Shown here: in pieces, positions 16,606-25,175 of the stretch | Numbering within the stretch: position 1 is the stretch's first letter | Layout: every line of letters starts with the position of its first letter | NCBI GenBank assembly: GCA_902500785.1 | Contig: CABVRW010000025.1 | Span: forward strand, 1-37,054 | Direction of reading: 5' to 3' | Origin: an uncultured Nitrospira sp. | GTDB taxonomy: Bacteria > Nitrospirota > Nitrospiria > Nitrospirales > Nitrospiraceae | Length of the DNA stretch: 37,054 nucleotides | Notes under the pieces: model-generated | Told to the model about the DNA's origin: nothing | Databases searched by the model: none | The model's input: only the letters and a program-made list of their open reading frames with translations | Program-made: the position numbers and the translations under genes

Positions 16606-19396
16606 ACTGACTGCGTTAGAGATCTGTCGTCTGGCACCCGAACAGGTGTACCGCGCACTCGCCACCACACCGCAAGGGCTCTCTTCTGACGACGTGCGGC
16701 GGCGAACTCTCCGGTATGGACCGAATAGTCTGCAGGCGTTGCGCGGGCTGCCGCTCATCAGCCGGTTTGCCCGTCAATTCACGCACTTTCTGGCGCTCCT
16801 GCTGTGGGTTGCCGCAGGCTTGGCCTTCCTCGCCGACACCCTCCACCCCGGCGAAGGCATGGGAACGTTGGGGTGGGCCATCCTCGGCGTGATTCTCATC
16901 AACGCCATCTTCGCCTTCCTGCAGGAATACAAGGCTGAACGCGCAGTTCAAGCCTTGCGTGGCATGCTGCCGGCCAAGGCTTGGGTCCTTCGCGACGGTC
17001 AACAGCAACAAGTCGCCCGTAGCGAACTGGTGCCGGGCGATGTGCTCGTGCTGGAAGAGGGCGAACAGATTCCCGCCGATGCGAGACTCACTGAAGCCGT
17101 CGGCCTGCGCGTCGACAACTCCTCGCTCACCGGCGAATCGAAACCGCAACGTCGTTCAACGGAACCCATCACGAGCGGCCATCCGCTCGACCTCGCAAAT
17201 CTGACCTTTGCCGGAACCACGGTCCTTTCCGGTCATGGCCAGGGGGTGGTCTTTGCCACCGGCCTCCACACCGAGTTCGGGAAAATCGCGCATCTGACCA
17301 CGAGGGTCCAGACAGGTTTGAGCCCGCTCCAACGGGAAATCGTGAAGGTCACGCACGTCGTCGCCGGGCTCTCGCTCCTGATGGGACTGATCTTCTTCAC
17401 CATCGGCGTCGGCATGGGATTGGGGTTCTGGACCAGCGCAATTTTCGGGATCGGTATCATCGTGGCCAACGTGCCCGAAGGACTCCTGCCGACCGTCACC
17501 CTCGCTCTCGCGATGGGCAGCCAACGCATGGCCACACGCAAGGCGCTCATCAAGCACCTTGCCTCCGTCGAAACGCTGGGGTGCACCACCGTGATCTGTA
17601 CCGACAAGACCGGGACGCTGACGGAAAACCGGATGCGGCTTGATAAGTTGTATGTGGACGACCTCGTCGTGGAATCCCGCGAGGGCTGCTTGTTCACGAA
17701 GAACCGACTCATTTCCGCCGCGGAAGCCGAACGTTGGCGCACCCTCTTCGACGCGATGATCCATTGCAGCAATGCCAAACGCGTACGACGTCCGGACGGC
17801 CGCAGTCAAACCACCGGTGATCCCACCGAAACGGCGCTGTTGGAGTTCGCCGCCGACCACGGGCTGCTCCATCGACCGCCCCTGCGGCGCATGGGCGAAT
17901 TACCCTTCGATGCGGATCGGAAACGGATGACGACGCTCCATTGGAACGAGGGCCGATTGCTCGCCTTCACCAAAGGCGCACCGGAATCAGTGCTGCCGCT
18001 GTGTACCATGCAGCAAGGGTCAGCGACGCCTTCGGTGCTCACCGTGGACGGGCGCAAAAAGATCCTCGCCCAGAGTCAAGCCTTCGCCCAGCAGGCGTAC
18101 CGCGTGCTCGCCGTGGCCATGCGCGACGTGGAGCGCGACGTAGACCAATTGGAGGCCGAGACCCTCGAACAGAAACTGACGTTTCTCGGCCTGGTGGCCA
18201 TGATGGATCCGCCGCACCGCGAGGTGCCGGACGCAATCCAACAATGCCGGCGGGCCGGTGTCCGTGTCGTCATGATTACCGGCGACCATCCCCTCACAGC
18301 GCTGGCCATCGCACGCAAGATCGGGCTGGCTCCGGAAACCGTACCCACGTCACCGGGTCGTTTCGTGCCGGTGATCGAGGGCGCGCAACTCGACGGCTTG
18401 GGCGACGAGCAACTGCGTCAACTGCTCACTCCGACTGCTCCGGGGGAACCGGACCCAATCTTCGCCCGCATGGCGCCACGGCATAAAATGCGGCTCGTCT
18501 CGGTGCTCAAGGACATGGGCGAAGTCGTCGCCGTGACCGGCGATGGGGTGAACGATGCGCCCGCCTTGAAAATGGCCGACATCGGCATCGCCATGGGACT
18601 GACCGGCACCGACGTCGTCAAAGAAACCGCCTCAATGGTTCTCCTCGACGATAATTTTGCGACCATTGTCCATGCCATTGAAGAAGGCCGAGCCGTCTAT
18701 ACCAATATTCGCAAGTTCGTCACCTATGTGTTGGCCAGCAACGTCCCCCAGATCGTACCCTACCTGGGATTCGGACTCGCGTCGATGCCGCTCGCCCTCA
18801 CGGTACCGCAAATCCTAGCCATTGATCTGGGGACGGACATGGTCCCGGCGCTGGCACTGGCGGCTGAACAGCCCCAAGGCAGTATCATGGACGAGCCCCC
18901 ACGACCGCGGACCGCACGACTCCTCAGTCGGGAGGTCCTCCTGCGAGCCTATGGCTTTCTGGGATTGATCGAAGCCGGCATTGCGATGGGAGGATTTTTT
19001 CTGTATTTATTCCACCAAGGCTGGACTTGGGGAACTCCGCTCGACTGGAGTGCTCCGCTCTATCAGGAAGCCACCACCGTCACCTTTGCCGGCATCGTGG
19101 CGGCCCAAGTCGCGAATGTCTTTGCCTGCCGGTCCGACCGGCTCTCGGCGTTCCGGCTTGGCTGGTTCAGCAATCCCCTGATCCTGCTGGGAGTCGCCGT
19201 CGAATTGACCCTCCTGTTCATCATGATCTACAGTCCGTTGGGCCACCAGATTGTGGGCACCGCCTCACTCCCCGCCTGGATCTTCGGGCCGCTGGTCCTC
19301 GGAGCCGCCGGTTTGCTCCTGGCAGACGAACTTCAGAAGCTCATCCGCGGGCGAATGAGCACGCGACCATTATCCGCAGCAAGCCGAGGAGCGTGA
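16598..19396 (+). CDS. P-type cation-transporting ATPase, Na,K-ATPase-like (P2C-like)
   Basis: A 932-residue inner-membrane P-type ATPase. Key sites, counted from GTG 16598: TGES (178-181, dephosphorylation), M4 VANVPEGLLPT (289-299), phosphorylation site DKTGT (Asp336), hinge GDGVND (648-653), M6 DLGTDMVPA, and a C-terminal DELQKLIRGR. The membrane motifs resemble animal Na,K-ATPase alpha (VANVPEGLLATV, IDLGTDMVPAISL) rather than SERCA (VAAIPEGL). M5 has ASNVPQI where Na,K-ATPase has TSNIPEI, so the M5 Glu is replaced by Gln. GAGGA lies five bases before the GTG; an ATG at 16562 is deep inside the USP gene. Ion specificity (Na, K, H or Ca) cannot be decided from sequence alone. Confidence 0.9.
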   Translation: MPELTALEICRLAPEQVYRALATTPQGLSSDDVRRRTLRYGPNSLQALRGLPLISRFARQFTHFLALLLWVAAGLAFLADTLHPGEGMGTLGWAILGVILINAIFAFLQEYKAERAVQALRGMLPAKAWVLRDGQQQQVARSELVPGDVLVLEEGEQIPADARLTEAVGLRVDNSSLTGESKPQRRSTEPITSGHPLDLANLTFAGTTVLSGHGQGVVFATGLHTEFGKIAHLTTRVQTGLSPLQREIVKVTHVVAGLSLLMGLIFFTIGVGMGLGFWTSAIFGIGIIVANVPEGLLPTVTLALAMGSQRMATRKALIKHLASVETLGCTTVICTDKTGTLTENRMRLDKLYVDDLVVESREGCLFTKNRLISAAEAERWRTLFDAMIHCSNAKRVRRPDGRSQTTGDPTETALLEFAADHGLLHRPPLRRMGELPFDADRKRMTTLHWNEGRLLAFTKGAPESVLPLCTMQQGSATPSVLTVDGRKKILAQSQAFAQQAYRVLAVAMRDVERDVDQLEAETLEQKLTFLGLVAMMDPPHREVPDAIQQCRRAGVRVVMITGDHPLTALAIARKIGLAPETVPTSPGRFVPVIEGAQLDGLGDEQLRQLLTPTAPGEPDPIFARMAPRHKMRLVSVLKDMGEVVAVTGDGVNDAPALKMADIGIAMGLTGTDVVKETASMVLLDDNFATIVHAIEEGRAVYTNIRKFVTYVLASNVPQIVPYLGFGLASMPLALTVPQILAIDLGTDMVPALALAAEQPQGSIMDEPPRPRTARLLSREVLLRAYGFLGLIEAGIAMGGFFLYLFHQGWTWGTPLDWSAPLYQEATTVTFAGIVAAQVANVFACRSDRLSAFRLGWFSNPLILLGVAVELTLLFIMIYSPLGHQIVGTASLPAWIFGPLVLGAAGLLLADELQKLIRGRMSTRPLSAASRGA

Positions 19397-19440
19397 AGTA
19401 GGCCTGGATTGATGACGATGAGTAAGCGACAATCGACAAT

Positions 19441-19463
19441 GTGCGCGAGACGAGCCCGCGCAC
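19441..19463 (+). other. Small hairpin between the P-type ATPase and CBS genes
   Basis: Inverted repeat GTGCGCG / CGCGCAC with a 9-base loop, between the ATPase stop and the Shine-Dalgarno of the next gene. No T-run follows, so it is unlikely to be an efficient intrinsic terminator; it may affect message processing. Confidence 0.35.
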
Positions 19464-19488
19464 CTCATGATGAAGAAAAGGAGCGCCT

Positions 19489-20334
19489 ATGACGACCGTA
19501 TCGGGCCAGCACGTCAGCGACTACATGCATCGCCAATTGGAGGTGGTCCCGCAGGATACCTCGGTGGTCACCGTCGCCACCAGAATGCGGTCGCGCAGCA
19601 TCGGCTCGGTGCTGATTGAAACCTTCGACCGCCCGCACAATGATTGCCGAATCGCGGGGATCGTCACCGAAACCGATCTCATTGCGAAGGTGCTGGCGCC
19701 CAGCCGTGTGCCCTCATGCACCAGCATGACGGACATCATGAGCAGTCCGCTCATCACCATCGCACCGAATCGTCCGATGGTCGATGCCAGTCACCTCATG
19801 CAAAGCAAAAACGTGCGGCACCTCGTGGTCACCGAAGGGACGGACGTGCTCGGCATCATCTCGATACGCGATCTGGTCAGGCATTTCGTCGATGCAGACG
19901 GCGGGCCCGTGCAGGCGCTCACGAATGTCTACCGCCCGTTGAGTGTCCTCATGAAAACCGCCATTGAAACCATCGGGAGCGACGCCACGGCGCTCGAAGC
20001 GGCGCAACGAATGGCGGATAAACACATCGGAGCGTTGTTTGTGATGGAAGCCGAAGAACTCGTGGGCATCATCACCGAAGGCGACTTGGTACGCAAACTG
20101 CTGGCCTACCAGCTCGATCCGGAGACGATGCGGGTGGGCGCGCTCATGAATTCGCCGTTGATCGACATCGACATCAATCGCACCATCCGCGATGCCAGTG
20201 AACGCATGGCGTCGAAACGAATCCGCCATCTGGCCGTCACCGAACACGAAAAGGTCGTCGGAGTGCTCTCCATTCGCGACTTGGTCAAGATGGTCGCAGT
20301 CCGTGATCGACCGGATTTTCTGCGACGGACATGA
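19489..20334 (+). CDS. Four-CBS-domain protein
   Basis: A 281-residue cytoplasmic protein with four CBS motifs in two pairs (about 8-65, 76-130, 148-205, 210-268). Visible signatures include VSDYMHRQLEVVPQDTSV, MTDIMSSPLITIAPNRPM, HLVVTEGTDVLGIISIRDLV and VGALMNSPLIDIDINRTI with HLAVTEHEKVVGVLSIRDLV. Two Bateman modules could bind two or more adenine nucleotides. No catalytic domain is attached. AAAGGAGCG precedes the ATG. It follows the P-type ATPase by 92 bases on the same strand; nucleotide sensing linked to the pump is a plausible inference. Confidence 0.9.
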   Translation: MTTVSGQHVSDYMHRQLEVVPQDTSVVTVATRMRSRSIGSVLIETFDRPHNDCRIAGIVTETDLIAKVLAPSRVPSCTSMTDIMSSPLITIAPNRPMVDASHLMQSKNVRHLVVTEGTDVLGIISIRDLVRHFVDADGGPVQALTNVYRPLSVLMKTAIETIGSDATALEAAQRMADKHIGALFVMEAEELVGIITEGDLVRKLLAYQLDPETMRVGALMNSPLIDIDINRTIRDASERMASKRIRHLAVTEHEKVVGVLSIRDLVKMVAVRDRPDFLRRT

Positions 20335-20339
20335 TCGTA

Positions 20340-20371
20340 GGGTCGCGGGGACGGCGCCGTCCCCGCGACCC
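20340..20371. repeat. 32-bp perfect palindrome (REP-like or bidirectional hairpin)
   Basis: Sixteen-base arms with no spacer, starting GGGTCGCGGGGACGGC and continuing as its exact reverse complement. It starts six bases after the CBS-protein stop codon. No run of T follows on either side, so it is not a typical rho-independent terminator, though it would form a very stable stem. GC-rich palindromes of this kind often belong to dispersed REP-like families. Confidence 0.7.
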
Positions 20372-20505
20372 GGCTTGTCTCATCCCCACCTTTTGATTGC
20401 GCCGACGCCCGCGGGACGCTAGACTTCCTCGATATCTGTGTCTGTGTCCGACCCTCGCATGACAAATCGACTCGCTGCCCTTCTCTTTTACCAATGGAGC
20501 TGCTG

Positions 20506-21261
20506 ATGCTGGACTGGCTGGCCAATCCGCAAATATGGATCGCCCTCGGAACCCTTACCGCGCTGGAAATCGTCCTTGGAATCGACAACATCATCTTTCT
20601 CTCCGTCCTCGTCGGACGACTCCCCGAGCACCAGCGCGCCGTCGCGCGCCAGGCGGGACTGGGACTCGCCATGATGGCGCGCCTGGGCCTCTTGTTTTCC
20701 ATCTCGTGGGTAATGGGCCTGACTCACCCCTGGGTCACGATCCTCGGTCATGGGATTTCGGGGCGCGATCTGATTCTGGTCGGGGGCGGTCTGTTCCTCA
20801 TGGCCAAAGCGACGCATGAAATCCACAACAGCTTGGAGGGAGTGGAGAACGGCGACACCCCGACCGCCGCGGCGAGCCTGGGGATGGTGCTCGTTCAGAT
20901 TGCGCTCCTGGACATCGTCTTTTCGCTGGATTCAGTGATCACGGCGGTCGGTCTGGTCGACCATGTCTCAATCATGGCGACGGCGATCATCCTCGCCGTC
21001 GTGGTGATGTTGATGGCGGCCAAGGCCATCGGAGATTTCGTCGATGCGCATCCCACGATCAAGATCCTGGCCCTGTCGTTTTTGATTCTGGTGGGCGTGA
21101 CCCTCATGGTCGAAGGGTTTGATGTGCACGTGCCCAAGGGCTACATCTATTTCTCCATGGCCTTTTCCGTGACGGTCGAGATGCTCAATATTCGCATGCG
21201 TAAAAAACGGGCCGCGCCGGTCAAACTCCACAGTCGTTTTACGGCAGACCGACAACCCTAG
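20506..21261 (+). CDS. TerC-family integral membrane protein
   Basis: A 251-residue membrane protein with seven or so hydrophobic helices. TerC-family hallmarks are the acidic pair in LEIVLGIDNIIFLSVL near the N-terminus and DIVFSLDSVITAVG in the middle, both with membrane-embedded Asp residues. The family includes putative metal exporters (Mn export in some bacteria) and tellurite-resistance proteins. The start is placed at the second ATG (MLDWLANPQIW) because GGAG lies six bases upstream; the first ATG at 20494 has no ribosome site. No tellurite-resistance genes are nearby. Confidence 0.88.
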   Translation: MLDWLANPQIWIALGTLTALEIVLGIDNIIFLSVLVGRLPEHQRAVARQAGLGLAMMARLGLLFSISWVMGLTHPWVTILGHGISGRDLILVGGGLFLMAKATHEIHNSLEGVENGDTPTAAASLGMVLVQIALLDIVFSLDSVITAVGLVDHVSIMATAIILAVVVMLMAAKAIGDFVDAHPTIKILALSFLILVGVTLMVEGFDVHVPKGYIYFSMAFSVTVEMLNIRMRKKRAAPVKLHSRFTADRQP

Positions 21262-21305
21262 GACGACGGATCGGATACGCCGGACCCCCAATAGGCTGCG
21301 GCGTC

Positions 21306-21836
21306 TCACTCGCCATGGAGGCCTTCCGGCACGGAGAGCAGATAGTTCGCATCGACCGATTCCTCCCATGCGCTCCCTTGCTGGGCCTGTCCCATCGTCC
21401 ACCCTCGCATGAATAACAAGGTCAGCACCGGCTCCGACGTCGGCTCGATCGATTTGGGATCCATGACTCTCGCCACCACCGTGACTCGCGTCCAGTGCTT
21501 CCAGTGGTGAGGCAAGGCGGAGACATTCGGCACCACGATCCAATAGTGCCCGGCCTCCGGCCCGGCATTGACGGTCGGACGATGCGGCCGATAGTCCTTG
21601 TCCAGCGGGCGATTCTTCAAATGGAGCCACAATCGCTCGCCCTCCTGCTTCTGATCGACCACCACTCCACCCAGGATGACCGTCTTCCCCTGATAGGATT
21701 CCGGCGACTCCGTCAAGGAGGTCAATGTCACCCCGGTCTCCGCCTGCCGCACGTATCGAGAGGGCAGGGAACTGCATCCCACGAAGAGAGAAAGCCACAG
21801 GACTGCCGCGACCGTTCGAGTAAGCTGGACGTTCAA
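21306..21836 (-). CDS. Slp-family outer-membrane lipoprotein
   Basis: Resembles the starvation-inducible Slp lipoprotein family. After a hydrophobic stretch VAAVLWLSLFVGC the Cys is a lipobox acceptor; the mature domain contains ESYQGKTVILGGVVVDQKQEG, then LWLHLKNRPLDKDYRP, typical of this family. The chosen start is a TTG at 21836 with GGAGG exactly five bases upstream, giving a 7-residue basic n-region (176 aa in total). Alternatives are ATG 21848 and ATG 21878; the latter overlaps the preceding methyltransferase stop (ATGA) but would give an unusually long n-region. Probably outer-membrane, facing the periplasm. Confidence 0.8.
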   Translation of the reverse strand: MNVQLTRTVAAVLWLSLFVGCSSLPSRYVRQAETGVTLTSLTESPESYQGKTVILGGVVVDQKQEGERLWLHLKNRPLDKDYRPHRPTVNAGPEAGHYWIVVPNVSALPHHWKHWTRVTVVARVMDPKSIEPTSEPVLTLLFMRGWTMGQAQQGSAWEESVDANYLLSVPEGLHGE

Positions 21837-21874
21837 ATCAGCCTCCATTCTCCCCTGCTTCTGCGCACCACCCC

Positions 21875-22684
21875 TCATTCCTGGCCTCGCTTCCAGCCGC
21901 TGAGGACACAGCGTTGCGCGAGCAACGGCGTCATGCTCTCCAGGTCCAGCGAGACCCGCGTCATCACCTCATCGGCAAGCCGCCCATCGTCGAAGCATTC
22001 ATAGGCATCGTCGAGAAACCCGCCTCGCAGGAGCGGATGCTGAAGAAACCGTGAGCCGGGGCCACTCGAAATTTCGAGCGGCCGTTCGACGACGACGATC
22101 CGCTCCATCTCCAACCGCTCCAACCATCCACGCGCGTCTTTCGCCGACGGACGCTCTGCCACATGGTCGGCTAACCGCTGCCGTTCGGTGCTCAGCCCGT
22201 GCCGGTCCATTTCCCGATCGATCCGTTGCCACATGGAGTCGAACGTGCCGAGGGAGGGAAACGTCAGCACCAATTGGCCGCCCGGCTCCAGATGTTCGAT
22301 CAGTCCGCGCACCACCTCAAAGCGGTGAGGCCGAAAGAACATGACGGAGAGATTGCCGGTGATCCGTTGAAAGGTGGGAAGGGACAGGGGCAAGTCCCGC
22401 ATGTCGTGGCATTCGAATCGGAGCCAAGGCAGTTCGTTCCGTTGAACGGCCCGCGCACTCGCCACTTGGCTCCGGCTGACATCGATGCCGACGACGGCGC
22501 CTGTCGGCCCGACCTGCTCGGCCAGATAGAAGGCCGGAATCCCATAGCCGGAGGCGACATCGAGAATCGTGAGGCCCGGACACAGATCGAGCTGCTCCAG
22601 CAAGACCTCGGCAAACGGAGTCGACCAGTCATCCTGCTTGGGAAGGGGCCAACGCGGAGAGACGAGCGAGGAAGGTTTGTTCAT
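21875..22684 (-). CDS. Class I SAM-dependent methyltransferase
   Basis: A 269-residue methyltransferase. Motif I LTILDVASGYGIPAFYLAEQ (about 38-57) and motif post-I VVGIDVSRSQV are clear, followed by FECHDMRDLPL (motif II) and LEPGGQLVLTFPS. This is a UbiE/MenG-like Methyltransf_11/25 arrangement, so a small-molecule substrate is most likely. AAAGGA is six bases upstream of the ATG. Its stop lies next to the Slp lipoprotein gene; the genes are in the same direction and probably co-transcribed. Substrate not predictable. Confidence 0.82.
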   Translation of the reverse strand: MNKPSSLVSPRWPLPKQDDWSTPFAEVLLEQLDLCPGLTILDVASGYGIPAFYLAEQVGPTGAVVGIDVSRSQVASARAVQRNELPWLRFECHDMRDLPLSLPTFQRITGNLSVMFFRPHRFEVVRGLIEHLEPGGQLVLTFPSLGTFDSMWQRIDREMDRHGLSTERQRLADHVAERPSAKDARGWLERLEMERIVVVERPLEISSGPGSRFLQHPLLRGGFLDDAYECFDDGRLADEVMTRVSLDLESMTPLLAQRCVLSGWKRGQE

Positions 22685-22774
22685 GAAATTCCTTTCGCCG
22701 GAACATGAGTCACTCCCGCATCTTAACTGAGACGCAAGGAATAAATCAGTTCGGCGGCAGCCGGTCGCTCCCCC

Positions 22775-23599
22775 TCACAACCGATCGAGCAACTGTCGTT
22801 TCTTCGCTTGATACTCCTCCTCTGTGATCAACTCCTGCTCATGCAGCCGCTTCAATAGACCAAGCTGTTCTTCCAACGACCGGGAATCGGAGGGCTGCTC
22901 GGGCCTCGTTGATGAAGCAGGCGGCGACGAGGGAGCGCTCAGAGCAGGGTACTCGATCGTCAGTTCAACCAGCTCCGTACGGAATGGATTCCTGCTCTCC
23001 CGGGACCCCGCGACAAGTTTCTGGCGTTCGCCGGGGACCAGTTCGTAGAACGTCCCGGCCTGCGCGAACAGCGGATCGATCCAGATTTGCTTCCGGATCG
23101 AAGGCATGGTCACGGCGACCCAACAGTTTGCCAACCGGAGATGGATTCGGTCTGCCTCGACGAACCAGGCGCCGGAGGTCACCTGCTCCACTCCCGCCTC
23201 CGAGGGCCGCGCCAACGCGAAGAGAACCTGTTCTTGAGCCGTCGCCTGCTGAAACGCTCGCCGCAACGAGGCGCCCAAGTATCGGACTTCTTCTTCGGAG
23301 AATGCCGGCTCCGCGGCTCCTTGGTATGACGGTCCGAGCATGGGCCTGTGGATGCGGCGCACCATCACGCTCCGTACCGCCGCCTCCCATTCCGTTTGCG
23401 TCAGATCCAACGGCTGCTGAAGCCGCTGACCCGGCTCAAGCGCCGAATCTTTTGTAACAGGTACGATCCGTACCAGCCGCTGGTCGTCGCACGAGACGCA
23501 GGTCTGTTCCCTGCCCTTTTCTAGTGGCGAACAACCGAACAGCAGCATGCACCCTGCCAACACAGCCGCAGCCTGGCATCGAACGGCTCGGTTCTTCAT
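22775..23599 (-). CDS. Exported lipoprotein with C-terminal SHOCT motif
   Basis: A 274-residue protein. The signal peptide ends at the lipobox LLFGCSP (Cys23), and a Cys pair CVSC follows. The middle contains an uncharacterised beta-rich domain. The last 35 residues (LEEQLGLLKRLHEQELITEEEY...) match the SHOCT short C-terminal domain, which has a two-helix hairpin and is often found at the ends of secreted or membrane proteins. A Ser/Pro-rich linker separates it. It lies 32 bases after the heme-porin gene in the same operon, but no direct functional link is evident. Confidence 0.75.
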   Translation of the reverse strand: MKNRAVRCQAAAVLAGCMLLFGCSPLEKGREQTCVSCDDQRLVRIVPVTKDSALEPGQRLQQPLDLTQTEWEAAVRSVMVRRIHRPMLGPSYQGAAEPAFSEEEVRYLGASLRRAFQQATAQEQVLFALARPSEAGVEQVTSGAWFVEADRIHLRLANCWVAVTMPSIRKQIWIDPLFAQAGTFYELVPGERQKLVAGSRESRNPFRTELVELTIEYPALSAPSSPPASSTRPEQPSDSRSLEEQLGLLKRLHEQELITEEEYQAKKRQLLDRL

Positions 23600-23631
23600 G
23601 TGGGGTAACGCCTTTCCTCTCGCTTCAACAC

Positions 23632-25101
23632 TCAGTAGGCAAAATCCAATCCGACCAGCAGGGTTTGTCCCGTCAGGTCACCGCCGTTAGGACCGACGGC
23701 TTGCGTGCGATAACTATTGTATTCCGCGTGTAAGGCCAAATCGGTTCGCGTGGAATGATGAATGAAGTACCGCGCCAGCACCGTATGGGCATCGACGTCG
23801 TTATAGTTTCCTCGAAATCCATCGGTATTTCCGTCGCCCTGCCGATCGTTTCGGATCACATCGTAGCGATAGGCAAAAAACCAATCCGGCATGTCGAAGA
23901 ACAGGGCGGGATAATAATCCAACTCGACGAACGCCCCGTGCCAGGAGGCGTTCTGAGGAGTCGGAATCCCCTGCGACGCGAACAGTTGCGCGCTGTCATG
24001 TCCGTGCATGAGCGCGCCGAACAGATTCCACTCTCCATTGAAGGTCAAGCTCACATCGACCCCGATCCGGGTGAACGGCTGCCCGCTCCCCGCCACTCCC
24101 TGGCAGGTCGGACATGTAGCATTGACCATCGTCGGCGCTTGGCCGTAGGCTCCGAAGATTCCAACCCGATTCCCGGTTACGATACCGTATCCTCCGAATG
24201 ACTGGGTGATATGGCCATAGAAATTCACGTTTCGTCCACCGGTTCCGCAGGGTGTATCGGGAGGACAACCTCCTAACGGCCCTGAAAACGTGTTGGTGGC
24301 GAGCGCGGTCAGAGAATATCGAAAGTAGCCTTCCGTCGAAGGGGTTTTCGTGATCCCCGACAGTTCCCCGCCGGGCTGATTGTCTCCCAACAAAAAGGTA
24401 TTGGGATTCAAATAGGAACTGGTCGAGGTCCCGCCGATGGTCGCAGTATACGGCACCCCCGGCGTGTAATGGTACATGACGAACGGCGTATTCAAGGTCG
24501 GACTGCGTTTTTCGCTGAACGGAAGATCGAGCTCAAATTTCCCGACTCGTAAGTTCAGTAAGTAGCGACCGGGCTCCTCCTTGACGCCGAAATAGCGTTC
24601 CAGTCGCATCAGGCGCACGAAGGCACTTTCAAGGTCTCCGTCCGAGGCCCCGGTCCCGAACCCCGCGCTGCCCAGTGCCGGCGTATAGACCACGCCGAAC
24701 GCGATATCTCGATGCAGCGTGCCGAAACTTAAGAGATCCAATCCCGTGAAACCAAACCCGCCGGTCGTCAGGCCGCTCCCTTCCGTCCGCACCTGCGCGG
24801 ATTGATATCCGACCGTCGTCCGGATCGACACAGGCCAGAAGCCCATGCCGATCCCTTCGTACACGGGCGAATCCGCTTCAGAACCCAACTGATACCCGCG
24901 GTCCCTGAAGAGGTTGCCGAAGTCGTTGAGTTTTGGAAACCCCGGCACATGGCAGACATTGCATTTGAAATCATATTTGCGGGCGAAGGCCGGAATGGCC
25001 TCGGCCTTTTGCACCAACCCGCTCAGCTCGTAACTCACCAGCGCGCAGAGGACGAGCAGCGCGACGATCACGACTCTCGCTTGAAACGTAGCGATCTTCA
25101 T
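23632..25101 (-). CDS. Cyc2-like outer-membrane cytochrome-porin fusion
   Basis: A 489-residue exported protein. After a signal peptide (about 1-36) comes a single heme motif CNVCH (47-51) in the context AIPAFARKYDFKCNVCHVPG, followed by FPKLNDFGNLFRDRGYQLG. The remaining 400 residues alternate short strands and Gly/aromatic-rich turns and end in LLVGLDFAY, with a C-terminal aromatic residue typical of outer-membrane beta-barrels. The arrangement (signal, one CXXCH, barrel) is that of Cyc2/Cyt572-type cytochrome-porins, which carry electrons across the outer membrane in iron oxidisers. The function here is inferred; Fe oxidation is not demonstrated. It is downstream of a possible copper protein. 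Confidence 0.7.
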   Translation of the reverse strand: MKIATFQARVVIVALLVLCALVSYELSGLVQKAEAIPAFARKYDFKCNVCHVPGFPKLNDFGNLFRDRGYQLGSEADSPVYEGIGMGFWPVSIRTTVGYQSAQVRTEGSGLTTGGFGFTGLDLLSFGTLHRDIAFGVVYTPALGSAGFGTGASDGDLESAFVRLMRLERYFGVKEEPGRYLLNLRVGKFELDLPFSEKRSPTLNTPFVMYHYTPGVPYTATIGGTSTSSYLNPNTFLLGDNQPGGELSGITKTPSTEGYFRYSLTALATNTFSGPLGGCPPDTPCGTGGRNVNFYGHITQSFGGYGIVTGNRVGIFGAYGQAPTMVNATCPTCQGVAGSGQPFTRIGVDVSLTFNGEWNLFGALMHGHDSAQLFASQGIPTPQNASWHGAFVELDYYPALFFDMPDWFFAYRYDVIRNDRQGDGNTDGFRGNYNDVDAHTVLARYFIHHSTRTDLALHAEYNSYRTQAVGPNGGDLTGQTLLVGLDFAY

Positions 25102-25175
25102 TGGGGTACCTCTCCGAATTCACGATGAATGAAGCAGGTCTATCGAACGTCATGACCGTGAGGCGTGGTCCTCGC

